64,000 bases of DNA, from assembly GCA_022925895.1 (NCBI GenBank), contig JAKSYS010000019.1, positions 124,001 through 188,000 of the forward strand, read 5' to 3'. Source of the DNA: Fragilaria crotonensis. Lineage: Eukaryota; Bacillariophyta; Fragilariophyceae; Fragilariales; Fragilariaceae. This document shows, piece after piece, positions 10,684-20,930 of this stretch; the stretch's first letter is position 1, and each line of letters starts with the position of its first letter. The notes beneath the pieces are model-generated. The model saw only the letters and a program-made list of their open reading frames with translations, made no database searches and had not been told where the DNA came from. The position numbers and the translations under genes are program-made.

Positions 10684-10810
10684 GTGCATCGGATATCTAC
10701 GTTTCTCATATTTTACAAAGCGATCATGGCGAACTTTTGGATGGGGAAAAACAGAACTGAACCAAGAGGCCGCGGCCATTCCTAGACTTACGACGCACAT
10801 TTCTGAACTA

Positions 10811-12469
10811 TTATGCTTTTCTAGCTCGTTTCTTGGCGGAAGCTTTCTCTTCAGCACTTTCTGGTTTTGCGATTGGCACCTGAACAAGGGGGGCTGCGGC
10901 AGGAATGTCTCCTGGCGTTGTAGGAACAATAGTAGCCACTGCTGCAGCAGAAGATGGCGCTGCAGCAATCGCCGGGGTAACGGCAGTTGCAGGAACAACT
11001 GCTGTTGCAGCAGGTGCCGTCGGCTTCGTCTCTGCTTTGCTCTTACGCTTCTTGGAAGCAGCTGGCTTTTTTAACGTTTTCTCGCCGGAATCCACCTTCT
11101 GGGATGCCTTTGGCGCTGCTGCAACCTTACCGGCAACCACAGGATTTGTTCTGGGCTTTGGCTTTTGTTGCTTATTAGCTCGGGCGACCGGCGGAGGAGC
11201 AGGGGCTGGTGCAGGCGTGATGCCCATGAGGGCCTCTTCGTCCATCGCATGACCACTGCCTCCAAGCGTGGCCAATCGTAAACGTTTGGAATGCAACTGC
11301 CCCTCCTTCTGAAGCAGAACCTTTTGCAATGTCAACAGCGTCAACACATCCTTCCGGACAGAGTCGTACACATCACAGATACGTTTGGTGGGCACTAATA
11401 GTCGCTTGGCAATCTTGAGCTCCTCAAGCACCGTTTCCATACGCTTCAATGTTGTTTTGTTGATGCCGAGAGGACCACCTGTTGCCGGTGGAGCCAGACG
11501 ACCTGATTGCAGATAAGGGGTTTCTGCCATGGGCGTAGGCGCTGTCGATGAGAATGCTTTGTCGAGAAGAGCTACACCCTCTACACTTGTGGGCATCGGC
11601 ATCGGTGAGACCGGCCGACTTTGGTGTTGCGATCCTTGTTGCGGTCCTACCAATATGTGACCACCCGATTTCTTTAACTTTCGAAGTTGTTGTTCAATCA
11701 TCTTGAGTTCCTTTCTTAATGCCACCTCTTCCTCCTCCTCCGCTTTGGTGCGATTCCAAATTTGTTCCAAATATGCTCGTCGTTCTCGTTCCTTCGCCAG
11801 GTCAAATACCATTTTGTTTGAGGTTCCAGTCCCAGTATTTGGTATGAAAGGTTGATGCTGGGGTTCAGCAGTTGCAATCGCCCGTGCAGCAGCTGTCTCC
11901 AACAAATGTGGCTCCGAGGTATCGGCATTGGGGACGGACAACAGTGCCGATACTTCTGCAGCTGCCTCCTTGGTAATGCGCGCTTGTGACAGAGTCGCAG
12001 CGACGGAGTAATAGCGATGTTGCAAGTCCTCGATCTTTCGATGGTTGGCACCTTCCGTGAAGGTGCCGCACCACCGATCGTAAATGACAGCCCATCGCAG
12101 TTCAAAGATTCGCGCCATATCCATAAGTTTGTCAGTATCGCTCTTGGTCCATGTATCATCGTGGAGGTATTTTTGATACTCATCGTCGGTGTATTGTACC
12201 GGGTCCAAGTGAATGTCAAATCGAGCGTACGGATAATCCAGATACTCGACTCCCGCCCGCACCCAATGTCGAAACTCATGTTTATCATTCCGAGCCGATG
12301 TGGTAAAGGGTGCCCATTCCCATTTCCGACACTTTTTGTCGGAGGCAATCATCTTGGCGCCGACTTTGACGACAAACGTTGGCACCATGGGTGGAAGAAT
12401 CGCCGATGTCGCATCATCTGTGCCCGCAACTAACTTCATAACGTCTCGGTTCATTCCTCCCATTTTCAT
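10811..12469 (-). CDS. DMAP1/SWC4-like subunit of NuA4/SWR1 chromatin complexes
   Basis: The 552-aa protein matches DMAP1/Swc4 (Eaf2) in order and spacing. An N-terminal MNRDVMKLVAG is followed by the SANT-like core WEWAPFTTSARND, HWVRAGVEYLDYPYARF, YTDDEYQKYLHDDTWTKSD, RIFELRWAVIYDRW and IEDLQHRYYSV. A coiled coil (AYLEQIWNRTKAEEEEEVAL) and LGINKTTLKRMETVLEEL follow. In yeast and animals this subunit is shared by the NuA4 acetyltransferase and SWR1 H2A.Z-loading complexes. The C-terminal 130 residues are an Ala/Lys/Pro-rich low-complexity tail not typical of the family. The ATG at 12469 is the first in frame. A separate upstream ATG about 70 bases earlier opens a short out-of-frame uORF. The gene is divergent from the YqaJ-like gene. 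Confidence 0.9.
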   Translation of the reverse strand: MKMGGMNRDVMKLVAGTDDATSAILPPMVPTFVVKVGAKMIASDKKCRKWEWAPFTTSARNDKHEFRHWVRAGVEYLDYPYARFDIHLDPVQYTDDEYQKYLHDDTWTKSDTDKLMDMARIFELRWAVIYDRWCGTFTEGANHRKIEDLQHRYYSVAATLSQARITKEAAAEVSALLSVPNADTSEPHLLETAAARAIATAEPQHQPFIPNTGTGTSNKMVFDLAKERERRAYLEQIWNRTKAEEEEEVALRKELKMIEQQLRKLKKSGGHILVGPQQGSQHQSRPVSPMPMPTSVEGVALLDKAFSSTAPTPMAETPYLQSGRLAPPATGGPLGINKTTLKRMETVLEELKIAKRLLVPTKRICDVYDSVRKDVLTLLTLQKVLLQKEGQLHSKRLRLATLGGSGHAMDEEALMGITPAPAPAPPPVARANKQQKPKPRTNPVVAGKVAAAPKASQKVDSGEKTLKKPAASKKRKSKAETKPTAPAATAVVPATAVTPAIAAAPSSAAAVATIVPTTPGDIPAAAPLVQVPIAKPESAEEKASAKKRARKA

Positions 12470-12887
12470 GGCTCGGGACGGATGATGACTTGACGGGAGA
12501 GGAGGCGGAGGAGCTGGAGCGACTCCTTCGGTGTTGCGACCGCCGTCATGGTGGATGAGATTTGAAGTTGGATTGCGTTTCTGGCAATTCCGTCACAGAG
12601 CAAGTACAAGTACAACCACAAGTATCGTTGCGTATGCTATATGCTATATATCATATTTTTGGATTATTCGCGATTCCTCTAGTACAGTACTTGTACCAAA
12701 TACGAGTACTGTAGTACGACTAAACACGTTGCACACTTATCGTTCGGCGGAGTGACTCACATCACATCTCGAAGTGCAGTACACAGTGTCCTTCGACCAA
12801 CACCATGACGCCGATCTCATACTGTCATCTTTATGCAAACTTGGATGAACTCAAGGCACGCAGAAGGCAGTCAATACAATCAACTCA
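12470..12887. promoter_or_regulatory. Divergent intergenic region
   Basis: These 418 bp separate two divergently transcribed genes and so should hold both promoters. They contain GTAC-rich sequence (12600-12720) and an AT-rich core near 12640-12662 (gctatatatcatattt). No ORF of note. Confidence 0.45.
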
Positions 12888-14381
12888 ATGCATAAAGTGA
12901 TCCTCCTCTTTGCCATGGTAGACTTGTCCGCTTATGCTTTTGCTCCTCCAGCACAACCAGGACGACTTGCGAAATCATCACAGTCCTCCAATGATAGCAA
13001 TTGGCTCCTCGTCCCGTCCAATGTGTACGTTGAGCTCAAAGCCACGTCAAGAAAAATGTCGAATGCGCATGAGATAACATTTGATAAGGATGCTGATTTA
13101 CCAATCGAAGCAACACCGGTTCCAGTTCCAACGGCCTCGTCGAGCATGAGCAATCGAAAGAAGCAATCAAACCGTCGACACGAACAACTACCTCGTTTCG
13201 GAAATCTTCCCGATATTTATTGGAGAGCGATATCTATGGATCACTTACGAATGCATCCAAAATTCGATGCTCTACCAGCGCATGTCGGTAAACTTGACTG
13301 CCTCGAAGACGTTCGCAACTTCCGACAAGATTCTTGGCAGTGGGATGCCTTGCATGCCGGACGTTGTACCACCTCCCAGGCATCGGCAGCGCTCGGTTTC
13401 TTGGAACCCGAGGCGGCGGCTGTTTTGCAGATACCCAAATCGTGGCAACGTGGAGGTGTTGGTGCCTACCATCGGATGCGCGAGGGTGCTCTCAGGACCC
13501 TGAACGACATGCAAGAGGCGTTCCTTGTCGACGAGAGTCGCAACTATGCTACCGATCTGGCTAGTGGATCTGGCAAGATCTGGACTGAACCACCCTCCTC
13601 CCACTTTCCATTTGCTGCTCAATGTCTTGTTCGTACAACTCCCGAAGAAAGACGGCAGCGACGAGCGCGATTTGCGACCGCCAGTTGTAGCGTCACATCC
13701 ATCAAAATGATGTGGGGTTCGGCACAAGAAGCTACCTCACTGCTGACGGCACTCAACTACTTTTATCAATCTGATCCAGGCGTGCGACTCGAAGAAGTTG
13801 GCATGTGCGGAGCTGGTTTGGCAGAAAATAACACTTTTCTATTGGGTGCCTCTCCCGATGCCCTTCTCCGCCACTCGAACGGGACAAGGGAAGTCCTCGA
13901 AGTCAAGAATCATTGCCCCTTTTTCTCTACCAACAGGCGCGGGGCCAAGAAGTCGCCAATGACTGACAAGAACTTTGCTATCAAATCCTTTGCTTTTTCT
14001 GAACCCTACCTTCAGCCAATGTACGTACCCCAACTCATGATGGAGATGCTGTGCACCGACTGCCAATCGGCTGTTATGGTGCGCCAGACTGCCACAACCG
14101 GCGCCTTGATTATTCGACTACACCGGAATGACGATTGGATCAAGGAGATGCTGTATTGGCTGCACCAATTTCACACGCAATTTGTGGAACCGGGCCATTC
14201 TCCACCTGCCAATTTCTTTTGGAACGAACCAAACGCGACGACTACTCAGCGCTACCGTGCCTTTGTTAGACACACGTATGAACTGGCCGGTTCAGTACAA
14301 GTACTGGCCCATGTGGAGCACAAGGACATTCAGAGGATATCTGGGACTTCCCCGAACACAATGTCCTTGTTTATGGATTGA
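12888..14381 (+). CDS. YqaJ-like PD-(D/E)XK nuclease with plastid-type presequence
   Basis: The 497-aa protein starts with a signal peptide ending SAYA|FAPPAQP, the diatom ASAFAP-type plastid import motif with Phe at +1. The C-terminal half resembles YqaJ/lambda-exonuclease-type recombinases: RFATASCSVTSIKMMWGS carries the substrate-side signature and a Glu (AQEATS), GASPDALL carries the metal-binding Asp, EVLEVKNHCPF gives the E-x-K pair, and YVPQLMMEMLCTD is the conserved Gln helix. Such enzymes are 5'-3' exonucleases acting in recombination and are often viral. Here the gene encodes an organelle-type leader, so a role in plastid DNA recombination or repair is inferred. The N-terminal 250 residues before the nuclease core are unfamiliar. 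Single exon. Confidence 0.78.
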   Translation: MHKVILLFAMVDLSAYAFAPPAQPGRLAKSSQSSNDSNWLLVPSNVYVELKATSRKMSNAHEITFDKDADLPIEATPVPVPTASSSMSNRKKQSNRRHEQLPRFGNLPDIYWRAISMDHLRMHPKFDALPAHVGKLDCLEDVRNFRQDSWQWDALHAGRCTTSQASAALGFLEPEAAAVLQIPKSWQRGGVGAYHRMREGALRTLNDMQEAFLVDESRNYATDLASGSGKIWTEPPSSHFPFAAQCLVRTTPEERRQRRARFATASCSVTSIKMMWGSAQEATSLLTALNYFYQSDPGVRLEEVGMCGAGLAENNTFLLGASPDALLRHSNGTREVLEVKNHCPFFSTNRRGAKKSPMTDKNFAIKSFAFSEPYLQPMYVPQLMMEMLCTDCQSAVMVRQTATTGALIIRLHRNDDWIKEMLYWLHQFHTQFVEPGHSPPANFFWNEPNATTTQRYRAFVRHTYELAGSVQVLAHVEHKDIQRISGTSPNTMSLFMD

Positions 14382-15245
14382 ATGCCGACATGGGGTTTGT
14401 GGGGAAGTTATAGGAACGATGCCAGGATCACTCCTCCCACCGACTGCTCTAAGTGATGCTCTATCCCGGACGGCGTTCCAGGTTCTCTGGAGTACATAAC
14501 AATCTCTTCCTAGAGTATGCTTGGTGTGCTAGGGTGGACGTCGTTATAACTTTACTCCGTAATGTGCGGTTTGCGGTTCCGGGAGTCATGATGTGCTATG
14601 CCCTATGCCCTAATCGATCTATGCATCTCTAGTACAGTAGTGGATTATACCATACACACCATACACCATACTCGCATTACTGTCGTACACTATACACCAT
14701 AACAACACTTAGAGTCAGATATGAAAGTTTCACTGACTGTCAACGCATGGTACGGTGTACTGGAGTACTTGTACTTGTACAATAGCACACAAGCGCCCTG
14801 CTTATGTCATAGTTGTACTTGCAGCTTTCCTATTCATGTTTCATGTATCGTACTGTACGATACTGGAGTAGAGAGTGAAGTTGTTCCGTGTCTGCCCTTA
14901 TGCGTCGTACAGTATATATCATCATCAATCATTTAATCATCATATCATACATCATCAATCATCAATCATCATAGATCATAGATCATAGATCATAGGTCAT
15001 GGAGTCATGGTCTATTCGGTACAGGTACCGGTACGTTGCAATAAGTATTGTATTCTACCGTAGTGGGAGGATACTGCAGTTGTGCCAGTCGGAATGACTC
15101 CATCACATGTCCATACGGAGAGGTCACCACGTCACCACCGACGAAATGGAGAAGAGAACTCCTTGTCAAATTTCAAAAAAGGGGTGTCGGTTTGTATCCC
15201 CTTGTTTCGCATTATATTGTGTTTCATTGTTACTCATTCCAAATC
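14382..15245. other. Intergenic with short tandem repeats
   Basis: This 864-bp stretch has no convincing gene. It holds ACCATACAC-like short repeats (14646-14705), GTAC-rich words (14750-14900) and an ATCATCA/ATAGATC repeat (14918-15000). Confidence 0.5.
14918..15000. repeat. ATC-based microsatellite (atcatcaatcatc / atagatcatagatc)
   Basis: Imperfect tandem units of ATCATCA pass into about four copies of the 7-mer ATAGATC. This is simple sequence with no coding potential. Confidence 0.8.
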
Positions 15246-16149
15246 ATGGCTAGCAAGAACGAAGAAGTCAAGTCATCCAAGGAAAATGCACGTCGCCCTA
15301 CCAACCGTAATAGCCAGAGATCGAGTTTATTCGGTCGGGCGCGCATGAGTTTTGTCCGGTACGTTGTGTCAGCTCTCCGAATGAGAAGAGGTGGATACGA
15401 CCAACCGTGTTTGACCTAGATTGAAGAAACATTTCTGTGTTCGTGTGGTTTGAATGTCCCATGAGCTCTCACGCGATTGGTATGTTGTCTTCTTTCAATA
15501 ACAGATCTGGAGGAGAACGAGGAGCAACGATTGAAGATCTTCGAGGAACCCAGGGAGCGGACTTTGAAGACAAGGCAAGTGTCAGACGAGTCCAAGCTGG
15601 TTCGAGCGGATGCGGGTGCATGGGAGGAGGTGGATCTGTAAGTGGTTACTTATTCGATGAGATATTCATGTATTCTTCGACACTGACGCTTCAGGGAGCG
15701 TAATTGTACTACGTTACTAACGCACACTCGTACCATCGATTGGGCAGGATTCGAATGTCATCGTCTTGGTGAAGGGACCGTTCTGTTTCGTTTTTGTTAA
15801 TGAAACTGCATCCTCCCCAAAGTATGCCATCAGACTTGCGCATTTGAAGGCTACAATAAAGACCCCCAAAACTGTTGATTTGGAAACCGCATTGGGAGAT
15901 GTTGAATACGAACTGACGTTTGAAACCACTGAGGTTGCGGAATCCTTTGCCAAGACCGCCACCAGCCAGGCAGCTGCAGGCGAAGTGGAAGAGGTTCGCA
16001 AGCGACTGGGTCACGAACACTTGTTGAACAAGCGGTCTTCGGTCAGATATGCCGAATCGGTGGCAGTGAAAAAGGTGCAGGAAGCACCGGATGTTCCAGT
16101 TTCGGCCGAGGACATTTTGAGCAACGTGGCTGCAACTGCTGGTATGTAA
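15246..16149 (+). CDS. Unknown multi-exon protein (exon structure partly unresolved)
   Basis: A terminal exon (about 15751-16149) encodes a protein-like segment (NVIVLVKGPFCFVFVNE, then YAIRLAHLKATIK, then VEYELTFETTEVAESFAKTA) ending SNVAATAGM. Its acceptor GGGCAG|GATTCG is preceded by a perfect TACTAAC branch point at about 15715. A middle exon lies at about 15512-15638 (acceptor AATAACAG, donor TCT|GTAAGT), and a first exon starts at ATG 15246 (MASKNEEVKSSKENARR) with donor CG|GTACGT. With these canonical sites the middle exon is read in a Gly/Ser-rich frame. The alternative frame (LEENEEQRLKIFEEPRERT) looks more protein-like but needs a one-base correction at each junction. No family is recognised. 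An Arg/Ser-rich N-terminus and a charged C-terminal half are all that can be described. Confidence 0.5.
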
Positions 16150-16415
16150 GAGGATTGCTCGCTTGAATGTCACTACTCCTTGAAAATTGGGGTACGTGTG
16201 TGTGTGCCTATCTACCAGACAATTGTGGTGTATGTTGCGCATGTAGCTTTTGTCGAGGATGGAAGATACTTATAGATATAAACACCTTGTCAAGGGTTTG
16301 AATCACTTATATTAGACGGAAACAACACGTGACGTGTAGGGATTCATGGTTTAATGGGTATTCTTGCAACTTTCACTACGCTCTCAGGATAGGATAAAAT
16401 CTCTTCCACCTACCA

Positions 16416-17213
16416 TTAGACTTCTACCAGATCAGATTTTGGTCGGCCAGCCACACTGACCATATTGATGCAATACCGACGGCCGTGCATATCGGGTAGG
16501 TTGTGTCCCAAATGCGTGCCGTCGATGCTCACGACTTCGCCATTGTCCATGAGTTTCACATTGGGCCAAATCACCTCATCATCACGAAAACTCAGCCATC
16601 CATAGTTCCGACTTTCAGTCAAGAAGTCGTCCAGCGATCGACCATGGGGAGCCTGAAACAGTGCTTTACCTGTGTTGGAATCGTAAAAAGTAATTTCCCC
16701 TAGATCTAACTTGACTTCCGCCAGAAATGCCGTGGTGAGGAAATAACCCGCTGTGAGAAGAAAGAAAAAGATGAGACCACAGCACTTATCTACCTCAAGG
16801 ATACGCAACACCACCCCGCAACCTACCATGTTCTGCAAAATGTCTATGGAACCAGAATTGAACCGTGCGTGTTTTTTTTCATGTTCAAGGGGGGAGTGTG
16901 AAGAATCGCTCAGGAAACAAGAAATCAAGTATCCCAGAATTCAATAATGTCATCGCTCGTACCTATTGTTGTTGCAGATTGGTTCGGCAACCTTGGGATC
17001 GCACCCCCAACGTAGATTTTGTTGAACTCGCCTTGTCACTAACGTCTCCAGATCCTTAGATGATGACATTCTCAATTTTTTATCGTCCGTGGCAGGAGAC
17101 TTGAGTTGTCCATTAACCATATTGCTGAAACAGAAAAGGATATGAATTGTGAGGATGATGGGGAGATGCGATGTTGACCATCGCTTAGTGTCGGAACACA
17201 ACAACAACAACAC
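16416..17213 (-). CDS. MsrB/SelR (Mss4-like) domain protein, 3 exons with a 17-nt microexon
   Basis: The model is complement(16416..16750, 16827..16843, 16963..17213), 200 aa, in frame throughout. The middle exon is only 17 nt (acceptor CCATAG|ACATTT, donor ACATG|GTAGGT) and restores the frame as RHFAEHAGYFLTTAFLAEV. The C-terminal domain shows SelR hallmarks: GKALFQAPHGR, YGWLSFRDDEV, DGTHLGHNLPD and RYCIN with the presumed resolving/catalytic Cys. The family reduces methionine-R-sulfoxide, but the usual zinc CxxC pairs are absent, so activity is uncertain. The N-terminal 31 residues are hydrophobic. A strong acceptor-like tract (TTTTCTGTTTCAG) just before MVNGQLKSP suggests the start could be there, with a further upstream exon. 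Confidence 0.72.
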
Positions 17214-17960
17214 CTCGTTTGATAGTCATCTCCGGACGGGAAGGCGTCTTGAGACGATCACACCGTGACCCGTGAGTCGTACTTAATCACATGTGTATGT
17301 TGAAAACGCGTACAGTACATACGAACCTAACAAGTGCCGGTAAATGATCGGTAAAACATGATTCACAACATGGTTTTAAAAGTTTATTTTAATAATATTC
17401 AAGTGTATATATCATAGATGTAGTGCAGTATTTGCGTTTAATCGAGCACGCAATTCAAGTACGGACGTATGTCATATGTCCAATTGCTTGTTCTATAGTG
17501 AAATGAGTTCCAGGGGTTTTAACGTCTTATCTTCCCGACTCGCTCGTATTCGTTGTACCAAGAACTTGTACACTTCTACAAGGAAGCGCATGATAGATTC
17601 GCCGAAGGAAGAGCGGGACAACTGCCAAGTACTGAAGTAACAATTTGAGGAATCAACTGAAGAAACGTGTAAACGACCAAACGATCGGCATCTGTCGGAC
17701 GTCTGCTACTGTCGGTTGTCCATTGTTCCTTGTGAATGTAAAGTAAAAGTAGACGCAACATCCTTCTCCAACCTATGCTTGCTGGAAAGTTTCATCTTCT
17801 GAGTTCCCCAACGTTTTGCAGTAGAGTCTGACGGAAGCACAGATCTAATTCCTCTCCAGAACAAACTACCAAGGAACACTCTTTTTCATTGCTATCAGAA
17901 CGCGGACCGCACGAACACACGCGCAGTTTTGCTGCTATCGCAAATCGTTCTCTAGCAGGC
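17214..17960. promoter_or_regulatory. Divergent intergenic region
   Basis: This 747-bp gap separates the MsrB-like gene (minus) from the ABC1 kinase gene (plus) and should contain both promoters. It includes an AT-rich tract at 17370-17420. The 72 bases before the chosen kinase ATG are open in frame and may be translated only from a non-ATG codon. Confidence 0.4.
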
Positions 17961-20279
17961 ATGAGTATCATGAGGCACGGCAGTGTCACCAGGATGTTTC
18001 TTGGTGTCGGTTTAGTGCTTTGTACAATGGGGAACATTTCGTGTGGTGTATTGGGCATTGCTGTCGGTACAGTTCGCAATTCTATTCCTGCGAATACCAA
18101 GTTCCAACAAGGAGATCCCAAAACATCCAAATCGCCGATTGTTTCTCCATTGCTGGATCCGTGGAGAGACTATGACATTCTCCGCGAATCGAAACTGTCT
18201 CCAGACATTATTGAACCGTTCTTTGCCAAACGCCCCGGCGTCATTGCACAGCGGCTATGGAAGGTATCATCTACCTTGTTTCGTGCCCGTCGCGAGTGGC
18301 ATCGTAGCGCAGCGATTAGTACTGATGAAGAACGCGCTTCCAACCTATGCCAGGCGCTGGCATCATTGGGACCAGTTGCGGTTAAGGTAGGACAAACACT
18401 GTCTCAACGTCCTGATATTGTGGGGCTGGATGCGGCCAAGGCTCTGGCAAGGCTGCAAACGAAAAATGTGGCATTCCAAAATGAATTGGCCTATGCGGTC
18501 CTGCAGGAATCACTTCAGTGTCAGTGGATTGCACCGGGCATTGGGACGGAGATTGTCGGAGAGCGACCACTTTTTGCTACCATGTCACTGGACCCTGTGG
18601 CGTGCGCTTCGTTAGGACAAGTCTACAAGGCCACCACGTGGGAAGGACTGGAGGTGGCGGTCAAGGTGCAACGACCCGATGCTATGCAGATCTTGGCGCT
18701 TGATACTCAGTGCTTTCGGCAGGTGTTTGCGACACGCACTCAGTTCCTTAAACTGAAACAGAACTTGCTTCCTGAAAGGGAAGTGATGGAAGAAGCGAGC
18801 GACAAACAGAATGTGGGCACTGTCATTGATAGAGTCGCTCGCGATATTTTGGATGAATTAGACTATGATATTGAGGCTGCCAACTCAATTGAATTCAAGG
18901 AATCCTTGGCGTTTCTGGGATTTGTTACAACACCTAATACTCTGCCGCAGTACAGCAGCAAGCGCATCTTGGTGACGGAATGGATTCCTGGCCATCATTT
19001 GGAAAATCTCAACGTGACTGCAGGATTGTCCATGACACGCATGGCGGTGGAAGCATGTACTGCGAGTATGGTCTTGACAGGCCTGGTCCATGCTGATCCA
19101 CACGAAGGAAACATTATGCTGCACGAGGACGGTCGTGTTGCGTTCCTGGACTTTGGTCTCATGTCGAGAGTAGATCAAAACATCATGGAGGGCTTTGCTC
19201 GAGGAATCCAAGCTCTGCTGTCAGAGGATTGGGTATCTCTTACAGATGCCTTCGTTGATGTTGGCTTTGTCACTGAACCGATCATGTATCGCGACGGGAG
19301 GGACAAGGGCTGGCGTGCTGATCCCAACTATGGACGCCCTCAGTTGGCGGAGGCGTTGGCGAGTGCCATGGAAAACACGGAGGGTGGTAAAGCTCGCTTC
19401 GGAGCCTTGGCGATTGTTTTGAACAAGAAGATTTCCCCGAATTGGCTTGTGTTTACGCCTCCTTATGTGCTGTTGCTAATTCGCACTTTTCTTACCCTGG
19501 AAGGCATTGCTGCCCGATTAGATCCAGATTTTAACATCTATGAAATGGCCATGCCATGGGCTGTGCGGAGATCGTTGTCGCCATCTACTGCAAAGGGTAT
19601 CGAGGTGTTTCGATCCGCATTCATGACGCCGGACAATCGGATACAATGGGCAAGACTTTTGGAGCTCGCAAGCCCGGGTAAGGAAGAAGCCAATGGCTCA
19701 CTCCCAACCCCTGAAGCATCTATTAAAAAGGAGAAGAAGACAATGCAGGACACAGCCAAGAAAGCGGCCATGAACGACGCAATTGGGTCACTCCTGGGCT
19801 CAACAGAAGGTAGGGTTTTACGTAGAGCGTTGCGAGACTTGGACTCGGGAGATTTGTTGACCAAATTATCGTCGGATGATGGGCGCACTTTACTTCAGAA
19901 GGCCGCAACGGCTGCAGCGAGTAGGGTGTTGACGACGAACAGACGTGGCTTAGCAATTGATTCTTTGGCAGAAAGCCATCGGCCTATCTCGGAAGAATGC
20001 GCACAATTGCGTTATCGACAGGCGCGCTGGAAACGAAAGGTTGGGCGGTTGCTTTTCTGGAGCCACATTAAGCGACAGTTTGGATGGAAGGGTCTCGTAT
20101 CGATAACCAGGCTGTCTTTGATTTGCACGAAGTTATTTGCAATTGCTTTGTGGAATAGAATACGTGGTCATGTTGTGAAGAGTGTCCCGCCCTGCCATGG
20201 AATAGACTTGGACGACTGGAGTATGGATCACACGCTGATCGAGAGCCATGCTTTCGCCCATGATTCGGCACTAAGTTAA
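17961..20279 (+). CDS. ABC1/UbiB (AarF) family atypical kinase
   Basis: The 772-aa protein starts at the first ATG in frame (MSIMRHGSVTRMF), followed by a hydrophobic stretch (FLGVGLVLCTMGNISCGVLG) that could act as a signal peptide or membrane anchor. ABC1 hallmarks are in order: KVGQTLSQRPD (KxGQ motif), VACASLGQVYKA (Ala-rich loop), VAVKVQRP (lysine), DELDYDIEAAN, VHADPHEGN (catalytic loop) and FLDFGLM (DFG). The family supports ubiquinone or plastoquinone/tocopherol metabolism in mitochondria and plastids. Plants and algae have many plastid members with long C-terminal extensions, as here, where about 250 residues follow the kinase core and include basic, possibly membrane-associated helices near the end. 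The compartment is not proven by the sequence. Confidence 0.9.
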   Translation: MSIMRHGSVTRMFLGVGLVLCTMGNISCGVLGIAVGTVRNSIPANTKFQQGDPKTSKSPIVSPLLDPWRDYDILRESKLSPDIIEPFFAKRPGVIAQRLWKVSSTLFRARREWHRSAAISTDEERASNLCQALASLGPVAVKVGQTLSQRPDIVGLDAAKALARLQTKNVAFQNELAYAVLQESLQCQWIAPGIGTEIVGERPLFATMSLDPVACASLGQVYKATTWEGLEVAVKVQRPDAMQILALDTQCFRQVFATRTQFLKLKQNLLPEREVMEEASDKQNVGTVIDRVARDILDELDYDIEAANSIEFKESLAFLGFVTTPNTLPQYSSKRILVTEWIPGHHLENLNVTAGLSMTRMAVEACTASMVLTGLVHADPHEGNIMLHEDGRVAFLDFGLMSRVDQNIMEGFARGIQALLSEDWVSLTDAFVDVGFVTEPIMYRDGRDKGWRADPNYGRPQLAEALASAMENTEGGKARFGALAIVLNKKISPNWLVFTPPYVLLLIRTFLTLEGIAARLDPDFNIYEMAMPWAVRRSLSPSTAKGIEVFRSAFMTPDNRIQWARLLELASPGKEEANGSLPTPEASIKKEKKTMQDTAKKAAMNDAIGSLLGSTEGRVLRRALRDLDSGDLLTKLSSDDGRTLLQKAATAAASRVLTTNRRGLAIDSLAESHRPISEECAQLRYRQARWKRKVGRLLFWSHIKRQFGWKGLVSITRLSLICTKLFAIALWNRIRGHVVKSVPPCHGIDLDDWSMDHTLIESHAFAHDSALS

Positions 20280-20930
20280 TCCGACAAAAAATTGCAAGCG
20301 CCTACGCTGGGAACGCGCCACTCTATTTGCATGAAATGCATCGTTTGCCAGCGTAATATATATGCCATCCCCCGCTTCGCTCGTGCGACGCTGAGCTGAA
20401 ACGTTGTTAACTTTGAAGAAATTGGTTATATCGTAACATCTAAAATCATGTCATACCACTCTTTTGATATTTACTGGAGACTGGAGAACTACTAAAAACG
20501 CTGTGCACTGGTGCGAGATGCTTTTCTACCGGTAGTACCAGGTACTTGTACTACACTGTACCTGGTACTTGAGCCCGTATGACATGCGGCACTGCGAATT
20601 ATGCTTGGTTCGTGCGAGGTTAACTTGCCGTTAACAACAATTGCATTCTCAGTTCCGACGTTCCGACTTCCGACACGGAGACATCGGCTGTTCCTCCTGC
20701 CACGACCGCCTCGTCTAGGGGATCACTTGCACATGCACACATCATATCAGTTATGGCAGCAATCGTGAACGGCTGGAGTGGGGACATCATCCACCAGTAA
20801 AGAATTGGAGCATCGCAAGTCAACACACCAGACGTGCTCAACTAGCGGGAAGATCAAGACGTGTTTGGATTATAGATTTTTCACTGAGGCGTAGGGAATT
20901 TTCGCGGGAACGCCGTGACTGGTTTCCACA
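20280..20930. other. Intergenic, no gene seen
   Basis: This stretch lies between two plus-strand genes and holds the kinase 3' flank and the presumed promoter of the Popeye-domain gene. It contains a GTAC cluster (20530-20575). Short ORFs here are not protein-like. Confidence 0.4.

Noticed and set aside
15048-15419. ORF of 123 codons across the unknown gene's first exon in another frame
   Set aside because: Cys/Ser-rich with no continuity into the downstream exons; the MASKNEEVK frame starts at a good ATG and meets a canonical donor.
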